The position numbers and the translations under genes were made by a program. The notes below the pieces were generated by a model that ran no database searches, was not told the DNA's origin, and was given only the letters and a program-made list of their open reading frames with translations. 9,980 nt of DNA from CAJMSU01 sp964650315. Its GTDB lineage: Bacteria; Bacillota_I; Bacilli_A; RF39; UBA660. The stretch lies in contig CAZYQE010000016.1 of the NCBI GenBank assembly GCA_964650315.1, forward strand, positions 1 through 9,980, given 5' to 3'. This document shows positions 1 to 7,123 of this stretch, piece by piece (position 1 is the stretch's first letter; each line of letters begins with the position of its first letter).

Positions 1-3000
1 AAAAATTTCGTTGATCTGTTCCATCTCTAAACACTCGCTCTGATTTACCATTGTTGCTTGATTTAACTTTCACATTTCTCTTTAATTCATGAACTGATTT
101 TATAAATTCTTCTGCTTTTTCTTCTCTAGATATATATGTACTTTTATCTACGTTTTCACTTAATTCTAAGAAGTCTTTTTCTATACCTGTTATTGAGAAT
201 AACTCTAATATATCATCTTCTGATTCTTCTTTAGAAGAATCGTTTTTCGATTTTATTTCTTCTGGGAATGTCATATGCCATAGATCTATTTTAGATCCTT
301 CTTTTATAATTTCAGTAATTGCATCTTTTCTTTCAAAATCAAGTTCTTCTATTAAATTAGTATCAGATATATACTCATTATATTTATTACTAATTCTTTT
401 TAATGATTTAGCATAGGTTCTTTCTAATTTATTTGTACTATTTATATCTAGTACTGGATTACCTCTTTGTTCTATATAATCAACTATTATTCTTAAAGCA
501 TTTAAATCCTTTATTTCTGGTATATCACCTTTAGCTAAATTAACACTTAATGTATTATTAACAAAGTCTATTACTAGAGGTCTTTCTTCTTCTGGTACTT
601 CTTCATTTGGATCTAATCCATATATACATCTACCTAATTGTTGTAGGTATAGTATCTTTGAATTTTCATCCATAGGTCTTAACCAAATGATACCATCTAT
701 ATCTTTAACATGAACTCCTTCATTTAATTTATTCATTACAAACATAAATTTAATTTTATTACTTTTAGAAGAATTAAAATCATCTAATTGCTTTGTATTA
801 TGAGTATCCGTATAACTAGAACTCATAGAATAGTTTTCTATATATTCTTTTGTTCTAGCATTTAATAATTTACCCTTTTTAGAATCATCTAATTCTTCCC
901 AATCCATTCTTTCTAGAATTGCTTCTGCAATTTCATTTGTTTTAGAAAGTAATTCATTATTACTTTCTAAAGTTCTAATTCTAGAAAGTACTTGAATATT
1001 TTCTTTTTCTTTATTAATCCACTTTAAAACATCAGGAGAAAATTCTTTCTTCTTTAATTGTTTTTCTATTTCTTTAAATTCTTCTATATTTTCATCTATA
1101 AATCTTCCAGCAAATATATATTGTTTCATTTGATTCTCATATGCTTGAATAAATCTTTTTGCATCTACTGCTTCTATTTTATTACCATCTTCATCTTCAT
1201 AGATACCATTTTCTCTTCTTGTTACTGGTATAAATACTATATATTTGCCTTTTTCTTTTAGATTATCTTTTAATATTTTTTCTATTCCATCAGCTTTATC
1301 TACATCTCTTCTTAATTTTTCATATCTTCTTGTTTTTTCTTTCTTATCTTCAGAATCAACCATTGAGTCAATTCTTTCTTTTAACTCTTCTAGTTTTCCA
1401 TTTTGTTTTAATGTATAAGCACAACTTATAACACGTGGATGTACTATATAACCTGATCTTATACCCTCTATTATATCCATATTAACAGCTAAATGTCTTT
1501 TTTTTCTTATATCTTCTCTACTATAACCAAATCTTTCTGCCCATATATTAGACATATCTTTATAGTCCATATCTCTTTGAGGAGTAGCACTAATACCTAA
1601 TACTTTTGTCTTCTTATCTTGATTATTTATAGTTTCTTCTATATATTTAGACCATTCTGCTGCGCCAGTACGATGTATTTCATCAAATACTATTAAATCA
1701 TATTTACCTTCTCTTATATCTTTAGCATTATCCTCTTTTAAATATACATAAGTGTGTAGTTCTAAATTAGGAAATTTATTCTTAATTATTTCATCTAAAC
1801 TCTTACCTGTTGAATTAGCTTTTCCAACAACATTATCTCTAACATATCTTTTTATTTGATTTAATATTTCTACATTAGGCGCTAAATATAGCATTTTAGC
1901 ATTAGGATTTTCTAGCATTTTAGCAAGCGCAACAAAACTCTTACCTGCTCCTGTAGGTAATACTGCTGCTGCAAACTGATTTTCTTCAAATAATTCATCT
2001 ATATTTTCTAAAGCACTAGCTTGGTAATTTCTAAGTTGCAATGAATCAGTATCTTTTATCTTATAATAACCTAAGAAATCTTCTAATTCTTCTACTGTAA
2101 ATGTATCATTTAAATCTATATCATCAATATCTTTGTCTTTTATTATTGTAGTTAATAATACATTAGAAATATCATCTTCTTTAACACCTTGTTTTTTTAT
2201 TTTATTATATACTTTTACACATTCTTTCTTTTTTAATTTATCTACAATATCTACTCTTTGATCATGATATATTTTAGATATATTTAGTTTTCTCCAATCA
2301 AAAGTATCTATTATAGCATTTGCATAATATGTTTCTTGATCTACATTATTATCTTCTACATATGAAAGCTCTCTTAACGTATGTCTTAATGAAGTTAATG
2401 GATCTTTGATTATTGTTCTTAAAGTATAATCTTCTGTATCATTTATTAAATCTAATAATTCTCTTTCTTTCTTATTAAAATCTAGACTGATAGATTCACT
2501 TATTGGAATCTTAGTCTTACTTTGTCTTGTAAATATATCTGGTTCTATTCCATAAGTATTATTTTCTATGTATTCTATTATTTCATTGTACTTAGAATCA
2601 TTATTAGTTATTTTTTTTATTAACTCTACTGTATGTTGTGTTCTTAATTTAGATTTAGCTAGATAATACATTTTTTTATAAGTACTCATAGCTGTATAAT
2701 AATCTATATCACCATATGTTAACTGATACATTTTCTCTATTGTATAATCATTATCAACATCTAAGGAATTATTTCTATAAGTATATTTAGATAATTTTAT
2801 TTCTTCATTTTTTGAATATTCTATTATCTTTTCTATCAATTCTTGAATAAGTGGATAATCTTTAGGTACTTGTTGTAGTAAAGAAAATATATCTATAATT
2901 TCTGTTGGCACTTCTAATATTTCTTTTTTAGATACATCTTTATAATGTGTTAATTCTAATGACGAAAAAGCATTACCTATAGTTTTAATTAACATTTGAT

Positions 3001-3685
3001 TTGATACACTTGGTATTATATTTTCACCTATTATATTTATTTTTGTTACTAATTTATTTTTTATAAAGTTTTGTTCTTCGCTTAAAGCATTATAGTCTCC
3101 TGAATCTGTTGTAGAAGTAAAATCTATTCCTTTTTCATACATATCTTCTTTTTCTTTAGTTGTCTTTGTAATAGATTTAATAAATTTATCTAATTCTTCT
3201 TGTGTTTTTATTTTATCTACTTCTTTAATTCTTTTAATAGTTTCTTGATCTATCTTTTTACTATCAATTAGTTCTTTAATTCTTTTTTCTGTTTCGTCTA
3301 CCATGTAGGAACCTGCGAATATTGTGTGTTTACCAATATCATCTTTAGGAACTTTTAATATAACATATTTATCTTTATAGTATACTCTTCCATACATTAT
3401 TCCTACATTACTATTACTCGTAAATGAAATACAATTTGTATCTGTACTGTGATGCATTTTAATATGATCAAACATTTCTTCTAATGAATTTTCACTATCT
3501 TCATGATAATTAGGTTTACCTTCATACCTCTCTCTATCTGTCCTAATTCTATCTATTTTACCATTAGTTGATGTAATACCATCTTTAATATCATTACTAT
3601 CTGCTTTATTTAGTGCTCTAAAAAAATAATAGTTTTCACTATCTTGTATTATATTAAAGTTATCAATACTAAATACATCTTTCAT
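1..3685 (-). CDS. Large SF2 DEAD/DEAH-box helicase-like protein, 3' end cut by the window
   Basis: The reading frame is open from the ATG at 3683-3685 to the left edge, 1228 codons without a stop, so the C-terminus is missing. The start follows AGGTG (3691-3695) with a 5-nt gap. Superfamily 2 ATPase motifs are plain: RNYQ at residues 552-555, Walker A LPTGAGKS at 576-583, Walker B DEIH at 668-671, SATP at 699-702 and the arginine-finger motif QQLGRCIYG at 1015-1023. The two RecA-like domains thus span about 545-1050, with a charged, probably coiled-coil insertion before the second. Upstream lie about 540 residues that I do not recognise, apart from a possible ADP-ribosyltransferase-like segment (about 19-120). 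The family translocates on or remodels nucleic acid using ATP. The substrate is unknown, and no methyltransferase or nuclease partner is visible. The gene has its own promoter and follows a terminator, so it looks monocistronic at its 5' end. It could be a defence or restriction-type helicase or a phage-derived one. Helicase identity is firm; the role is open. Confidence 0.88.
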   Translation of the reverse strand, partial: MKDVFSIDNFNIIQDSENYYFFRALNKADSNDIKDGITSTNGKIDRIRTDRERYEGKPNYHEDSENSLEEMFDHIKMHHSTDTNCISFTSNSNVGIMYGRVYYKDKYVILKVPKDDIGKHTIFAGSYMVDETEKRIKELIDSKKIDQETIKRIKEVDKIKTQEELDKFIKSITKTTKEKEDMYEKGIDFTSTTDSGDYNALSEEQNFIKNKLVTKINIIGENIIPSVSNQMLIKTIGNAFSSLELTHYKDVSKKEILEVPTEIIDIFSLLQQVPKDYPLIQELIEKIIEYSKNEEIKLSKYTYRNNSLDVDNDYTIEKMYQLTYGDIDYYTAMSTYKKMYYLAKSKLRTQHTVELIKKITNNDSKYNEIIEYIENNTYGIEPDIFTRQSKTKIPISESISLDFNKKERELLDLINDTEDYTLRTIIKDPLTSLRHTLRELSYVEDNNVDQETYYANAIIDTFDWRKLNISKIYHDQRVDIVDKLKKKECVKVYNKIKKQGVKEDDISNVLLTTIIKDKDIDDIDLNDTFTVEELEDFLGYYKIKDTDSLQLRNYQASALENIDELFEENQFAAAVLPTGAGKSFVALAKMLENPNAKMLYLAPNVEILNQIKRYVRDNVVGKANSTGKSLDEIIKNKFPNLELHTYVYLKEDNAKDIREGKYDLIVFDEIHRTGAAEWSKYIEETINNQDKKTKVLGISATPQRDMDYKDMSNIWAERFGYSREDIRKKRHLAVNMDIIEGIRSGYIVHPRVISCAYTLKQNGKLEELKERIDSMVDSEDKKEKTRRYEKLRRDVDKADGIEKILKDNLKEKGKYIVFIPVTRRENGIYEDEDGNKIEAVDAKRFIQAYENQMKQYIFAGRFIDENIEEFKEIEKQLKKKEFSPDVLKWINKEKENIQVLSRIRTLESNNELLSKTNEIAEAILERMDWEELDDSKKGKLLNARTKEYIENYSMSSSYTDTHNTKQLDDFNSSKSNKIKFMFVMNKLNEGVHVKDIDGIIWLRPMDENSKILYLQQLGRCIYGLDPNEEVPEEERPLVIDFVNNTLSVNLAKGDIPEIKDLNALRIIVDYIEQRGNPVLDINSTNKLERTYAKSLKRISNKYNEYISDTNLIEELDFERKDAITEIIKEGSKIDLWHMTFPEEIKSKNDSSKEESEDDILELFSITGIEKDFLELSENVDKSTYISREEKAEEFIKSVHELKRNVKVKSSNNGKSERVFRDGTDQRNF

Positions 3686-3710
3686 ACTATCACCTATTAT
3701 TACTAATACC

Positions 3711-3719
3711 ATTATATCA
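3711..3719 (-). promoter_or_regulatory. Extended -10 promoter of the helicase gene
   Basis: On the minus strand this reads TGATATAAT, a consensus TATAAT with the extended TGn element. It lies 25 nt upstream of the helicase ATG. The nearest -35-like hexamer, TTGTTT at 3737-3742, is 20 nt away, so the TGn element probably compensates. The TTGTTT overlaps the T-tract of the preceding terminator. Confidence 0.6.
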
Positions 3720-3740
3720 TTTAAATATAAATTAGAAAAC

Positions 3741-3766
3741 AAAAAAAAGACTATTTTAAAGTCTTT
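3741..3766 (-). terminator. Intrinsic terminator of the repeat-protein gene, containing its stop codon
   Basis: On the minus strand a perfect 7-bp stem AAAGACT/AGTCTTT (3760-3766 with 3746-3752) closes a 7-nt loop and runs into eight T's (3741-3748). The TAG stop codon of the 498-aa gene (3751-3753) lies inside the hairpin, so the last codons also encode the left arm. Confidence 0.85.
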
Positions 3767-5247
3767 GTTTTTTGTTTTTCTTTTTGCATTTCTAGATAAT
3801 TTCCTGATGTTAATTCATCACAGAATATTTCTAATTCACCATTTACATATCTAGCACATGCTTCTTTAACTATACAATCACTAGCTGCTATCTTTTGTGT
3901 TTTTAAATATTTTAATATTATATCTAAATCTTCTTCTTTTATTTCTACTGTATTATTACTATTATCTATAAAATAGTGTTTCAATGGACTACCGTTACGA
4001 TCTTTAAAATATTTTTCTTTATCAACAGGAGTAAACCATTTAGCTCCACTTTCCATTAAGAATTCTTGTTCTTCAGTTATATCCATATCACTGAATCCAG
4101 TCTTTTTATTTCTATATTTAAATCCTAAATAAGATTTACAGAACACAACGAATTGTCTACTCTTTTCTGGTTTATTTGATTGATCATATAAGAAATCATA
4201 TATATTATATATATCACTTTTAACATTAGCTGTTCCTAGTAAATAAGAAAATTGTATTCTTTGTTCCTTAGTTAATCTTCCATTTTTAATTGGTCCGACT
4301 GATTTAACAATATCTACTATTTTTGCAGCATAATCATTATAATACTTTGTATATTCTTGACTTTTATCACTATTATCAAATACATTCATTATTTCTATAT
4401 ATTTCTTTTCGTCATCTTTTTTAATCTTTTCTAATACTTTATCAATGATTGTTGAGCTAACATGATATTTTTCTTTTATTTCTTCTTTGATTAATCCTGT
4501 TTTTGGTACAGTTAATAATATTCTTAGAACTATTTGTTGTTGTTCTTTACTACTATATCTACTTACTTTATTTACATCTTTAGTGTTATCTATAACTTCT
4601 ATAGTTGCATATTCAGTTGGTACAGAAGTAATATTTCCACCTTTTTCTATATATTTAGATACCATTTTTTCTGATAATACTTTTTTTGGAACATATTTTA
4701 AATCACCAGATTCTTCAATATAATCTTCAGCCATTTCTTTTGTTATAAACTGTTCTGGTATATATTTTATATCTGTTCCATGTTTCAAAGCTTCTTTTAC
4801 CATTTCTTCAGTAATATATTTTTTAGGAATATATTCTAAATCATCTATATTCTGTATTTTGTATCCTTCACATAGTTTTTTAGTTCTATATTTTCTTGGA
4901 ACAGCTTTAATATTTCCACCTTTTTCAATATATGAAATACAAAGTAATTGATCCACATATTCTTCTGGTACTTTTACTAAAGCTCCACCTTGTTCTATAT
5001 ATTCTTTGCATAATTTATGATTTACAAATTTCGGAGGTACAAACGCTAATTTACCACCCTTTTTTATATAAGTTTTACACATATTTGTTGTTATAAATCT
5101 TTTTGGTATATTAGTTATTTCTCCACCTAATTCAATATATTTAAGACACATTTTTTGATCTAAATATATATGTGGAACTAATTCTATTTTTCCACCATTG
5201 TTTATATGCTCTTCACTTGCTTCTTTCGTTAAAAGCTTTTTATTCAT
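3751..5247 (-). CDS. DUF4116-like 23-residue repeat protein with an unrecognised C-terminal half, 498 aa
   Basis: The chosen start is ATG 5245-5247, 7 nt after a strong AGGGG site. An upstream in-frame TTG at 5298 lies inside the -35 box and is rejected. Residues about 6-212 form nine tandem repeats of the type C-x3-Y-I-E-x-G-G-x-I-x2-V-P-x2-Y-x-T. The conserved proline recurs at 25, 48, 71, 94, 117, 141, 164, 187 and 210, so the period is 23 with one inserted residue in the sixth unit. A cysteine occupies the same slot at 34, 57, 80, 103 and 126. The pattern resembles DUF4116-type helical repeats, which suggests an elongated scaffold for protein contacts. Residues about 225-290 are helical and could hold a helix-turn-helix (KEEIKEKYHVSS), but this is weak. 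The remaining ~200 residues, with scattered cysteines near the end, are unrecognised. There is no signal peptide or membrane segment, so it is presumably cytoplasmic. It is a single-gene unit with its own promoter and terminator. The function is unknown. Confidence 0.87.
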   Translation of the reverse strand: MNKKLLTKEASEEHINNGGKIELVPHIYLDQKMCLKYIELGGEITNIPKRFITTNMCKTYIKKGGKLAFVPPKFVNHKLCKEYIEQGGALVKVPEEYVDQLLCISYIEKGGNIKAVPRKYRTKKLCEGYKIQNIDDLEYIPKKYITEEMVKEALKHGTDIKYIPEQFITKEMAEDYIEESGDLKYVPKKVLSEKMVSKYIEKGGNITSVPTEYATIEVIDNTKDVNKVSRYSSKEQQQIVLRILLTVPKTGLIKEEIKEKYHVSSTIIDKVLEKIKKDDEKKYIEIMNVFDNSDKSQEYTKYYNDYAAKIVDIVKSVGPIKNGRLTKEQRIQFSYLLGTANVKSDIYNIYDFLYDQSNKPEKSRQFVVFCKSYLGFKYRNKKTGFSDMDITEEQEFLMESGAKWFTPVDKEKYFKDRNGSPLKHYFIDNSNNTVEIKEEDLDIILKYLKTQKIAASDCIVKEACARYVNGELEIFCDELTSGNYLEMQKEKQKTKTLK

Positions 5248-5250
5248 AGT

Positions 5251-5259
5251 ATCACCCCT
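5251..5259 (-). promoter_or_regulatory. Ribosome binding site that fixes the start of the repeat protein
   Basis: The minus strand reads AGGGGTGAT, with AGGGG 7 nt before ATG 5247. The longer in-frame start (TTG at 5298) has no such site and falls inside the promoter, so this site decides for the 498-aa product. Confidence 0.8.
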
Positions 5260-5269
5260 GAGCTCTAAT

Positions 5270-5298
5270 ATAATACAACATTTTTTAAAAAAAAGCAA
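5270..5298 (-). promoter_or_regulatory. Promoter of the repeat-protein gene
   Basis: On the minus strand, TTGCTT (5293-5298) is followed after 17 nt by TATTAT (5270-5275), close to a sigma-70/SigA consensus. The -35 begins 2 nt past the hairpin of the upstream FIST-gene terminator. Confidence 0.65.
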
Positions 5299-5300
5299 CT

Positions 5301-5325
5301 AAAAAAGCTCATTTTGAGCTTTTTT
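5301..5325 (-). terminator. Intrinsic terminator after the FIST gene
   Basis: On the minus strand AAAAAAGCTC (5316-5325) pairs with GAGCTTTTTT (5301-5310) across a 5-nt loop. The stem begins in the last base of the FIST stop codon TAA (5325-5327). The A-tract/T-tract symmetry means it could also stop plus-strand transcription. Confidence 0.8.
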
Positions 5326-6449
5326 TAATTCTTACCAAATACAGTGAATGATAACATTAAACTTCCACATGTGTTAGCTGAATGTTCATTATATCCATAT
5401 TCTCCATTAGTATATGGCATTATAAATGGAGTGTTTTTGATTTCTTTAGTTAATTTATCAAACAACTCATCCATTTTAGTTATATTACTTAGTCTTAATT
5501 CATTATGCATTAATATATAGACTGCTGGTGTTGTATATAGTTTTTTCTTTAAATCTTTTAATGTATCTATTGGTGCATTTATAAAGTCTTCTTTAGTAGC
5601 TTTTAAGTTAATTATAGATGTATTTTCTAATACTTTATTACTCATAGTCATATTAGTTTTTATTCTATCTATATTTCTTACTACTAATAAATTATTTATA
5701 GAATCTTTTATACCTAATGGTTTATTAATATAGTCTTTTTCTATAGATTCAATATCATTAGAATCTTTTTTTATCCATTTAGCATACTCATCTATAGCTT
5801 TATTCTTATTTATTTCTACTATGTCATTATTACCTCTTGTTTTAGTAATAATACCTGTATTAGTAGTTTCTTTATAACCACTAGCAAATGTAGTTTCTAT
5901 TTCATTATCTGTATACAAGAAAGCTACTGCAACTCCATCAGATAATACTTTATCATTACATATTATTTTATTAGATGTTGTTCCTCCAAACATTGGAACT
6001 CTTCCTATAACATCTTCTATTCCTCGTAAGTATTCTTCTTCATTAGATGAAGCAATCATATAAAAGTATGCAGGTGCTTTACCTGTTTTAGATTTTTCTA
6101 CTGCATCGATTGCTACTTTTCTACCTGTTTCTCTAGGATCTTTACCTTTATTATGAGATGATATACTAACTAACATATCTTTATCATCTAATACCATCAT
6201 AGATGAATATTTACTATCAGAAGAAACATATCCATTAGATGTCATTATACCTTCACTAGTACTACCTATTATTGGCATATTAGATACACTTCTAACTCCT
6301 TTAATTACTTCTTTAATATTAGATAATGAAGAAGTATATAAAATACCTATATTCTTATTATTTAAACCTTTTATAGACTTCTCTGTTGTTTCTTTTCCTG
6401 ATTTATAACTATCAGTATTAGTTGAATAACTTACTTTTGCTTTTAACAT
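5325..6449 (-). CDS. Stand-alone FIST N/FIST C domain protein, 374 aa
   Basis: The FIST family consists of sensory domains, thought to bind small ligands such as amino acids, usually fused to signalling output domains. Here the whole protein is FIST N plus FIST C with no output domain. The N-domain is marked by IGSTSEG (61-67), FGGTTSNK (154-161) and the following strand-rich KVLSDGVAVAFL. The C-domain is marked by the terminal block YTNGEYG (346-352) and CGSLMLSFTVFG (361-372), typical of the glycine-rich end of FIST C. No signal peptide or membrane helix is seen, so it is probably cytoplasmic. The start ATG 6449 has AAGGAG (6457-6462) 7 nt upstream. The gene has its own promoter and terminator and is not translationally coupled to its neighbours. 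With no methyl-accepting, kinase or cyclase domain in the window, its partner cannot be named. The family assignment is fairly secure; ligand and role are inference. Confidence 0.82.
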   Translation of the reverse strand: MLKAKVSYSTNTDSYKSGKETTEKSIKGLNNKNIGILYTSSLSNIKEVIKGVRSVSNMPIIGSTSEGIMTSNGYVSSDSKYSSMMVLDDKDMLVSISSHNKGKDPRETGRKVAIDAVEKSKTGKAPAYFYMIASSNEEEYLRGIEDVIGRVPMFGGTTSNKIICNDKVLSDGVAVAFLYTDNEIETTFASGYKETTNTGIITKTRGNNDIVEINKNKAIDEYAKWIKKDSNDIESIEKDYINKPLGIKDSINNLLVVRNIDRIKTNMTMSNKVLENTSIINLKATKEDFINAPIDTLKDLKKKLYTTPAVYILMHNELRLSNITKMDELFDKLTKEIKNTPFIMPYTNGEYGYNEHSANTCGSLMLSFTVFGKN

Positions 6450-6472
6450 AATATTTCTCCTTTATATATTTT

Positions 6473-6481
6473 ATTATACCA
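6473..6481 (-). promoter_or_regulatory. Extended -10 promoter of the FIST gene
   Basis: The minus strand reads TGGTATAAT, a consensus -10 with the extended TGn element, 23 nt before the start codon. Upstream, TTGTTT (6498-6503) lies in the right arm and T-tract of the preceding terminator at a 19-nt spacing. Confidence 0.6.
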
Positions 6482-6492
6482 TAATTACTATT

Positions 6493-6517
6493 AAAAAAAA
6501 CAACTTAATAGTTGTTT
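6493..6517 (-). terminator. Intrinsic terminator after the 182-aa gene
   Basis: On the minus strand an 8-bp perfect stem AAACAACT/AGTTGTTT (6510-6517 with 6498-6505) has the tetraloop ATTA and ends in eight T's (6493-6500). The TAA stop codon (6516-6518) overlaps the first two bases of the stem. Confidence 0.88.
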
Positions 6518-7064
6518 ATTTTGTTTTATCTAATTCTATAAATTCTATACCATAAATACCATCTGTTAATTTATAATTATTATTTATAGGAGCAAACTCT
6601 TCTTTTATAAATTCTTCTTTATAAATTTCATCTCCAGATATTTTTTCCCATGTTGAATTATCTACTAAACGAAATCTTTCTACTCCATTAGTTTTATATA
6701 CTTTTTTAATTCTTTTTCTTAGATACTTTTTATTATCTTTTTCTACTATAGTATATTCTTTATTCATTATATTTTCATCTAAACCTTTAGTTATTTCTCC
6801 ATCATTATAGTATTTAAAATTTTCCCAACCTTTAACCATAACATCATTTACTGTTATTTTATCTGGTTTAGATATAATTGTTATATAATCATGTGAAATA
6901 AGTTCTTCTTCATTATCAGCACTTCTTGATAGAACTCCTTCTCCTCTAGGTTCTTTTACCCAAAAGAAGTATGCTTTATTGTCTATATATTCACCTATTT
7001 CAACTTTATCTTCTTCTATTTCAGCATAACTAAGTGCTGTTATTTTGCTAAGTCCTTTTTCCAT
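6516..7064 (-). CDS. Unrecognised acidic/basic small protein, 182 aa
   Basis: I do not recognise this protein. It is soluble-looking, with no signal peptide or membrane segment, and is rich in Lys, Glu, Asp and Ile. It alternates short predicted strands with charged turns. The N-terminal half contains aromatic stretches (KAYFFWVKEPRGEGV, about residues 30-44). The second half contains a basic run (KKYLRKRIKKVYK, about 112-124) that could contact nucleic acid or another polyanion, though that is only a guess. The start ATG 7064 has AGAAGG (7072-7077) 7 nt upstream. The gene has a near-consensus promoter of its own directly behind tsaD and ends in a clean terminator. No terminator separates it from tsaD, so it may also be read as the last gene of the tsa operon. 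It is unlikely to be spurious, given promoter, Shine-Dalgarno site, terminator and an uninterrupted frame. Confidence 0.8.
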   Translation of the reverse strand: MEKGLSKITALSYAEIEEDKVEIGEYIDNKAYFFWVKEPRGEGVLSRSADNEEELISHDYITIISKPDKITVNDVMVKGWENFKYYNDGEITKGLDENIMNKEYTIVEKDNKKYLRKRIKKVYKTNGVERFRLVDNSTWEKISGDEIYKEEFIKEEFAPINNNYKLTDGIYGIEFIELDKTK

Positions 7065-7089
7065 ATTATCGCCTTCTTACAAGTTTTAT

Positions 7090-7118
7090 ATTATAGTTTA
7101 TTATTATATAAAAGTCAA
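7090..7118 (-). promoter_or_regulatory. Near-consensus promoter of the 182-aa gene
   Basis: On the minus strand, TTGACT (7113-7118) is followed after exactly 17 nt by TATAAT (7090-7095). This is 11 of 12 matches to the SigA consensus and the best promoter in the window. The -35 begins 5 nt after the tsaD stop codon. Confidence 0.8.
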
Positions 7119-7123
7119 TTATT

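Noticed and set aside
1058..1261. Plus-strand open frame rich in Phe, Ile and Tyr
   Set aside because: It is the antisense of AAA/GAA-rich helicase codons, has no ribosome binding site and lies wholly inside the helicase gene.
1..3685. Type I or III restriction subunit
   Set aside because: The helicase motifs fit, but no PD-(D/E)xK nuclease motif was seen and no modification gene is adjacent in the window. The left edge is cut, so this is not excluded, only unsupported.
4487..4723. Plus-strand 78-codon frame with hydrophobic stretches
   Set aside because: It is antisense to the repeat-protein gene, and the hydrophobicity follows from the complement of charged Lys/Glu codons.
4610..5230. Tandem DNA repeat or CRISPR-like array
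   Set aside because: The periodicity is at protein level only. The 69-nt units are diverged in DNA and form a continuous coding frame.
5248..5298. Longer version of the repeat protein starting at TTG 5298
   Set aside because: The start lies in the -35 box of the promoter and has no Shine-Dalgarno site. The internal ATG 5247 has a strong one.
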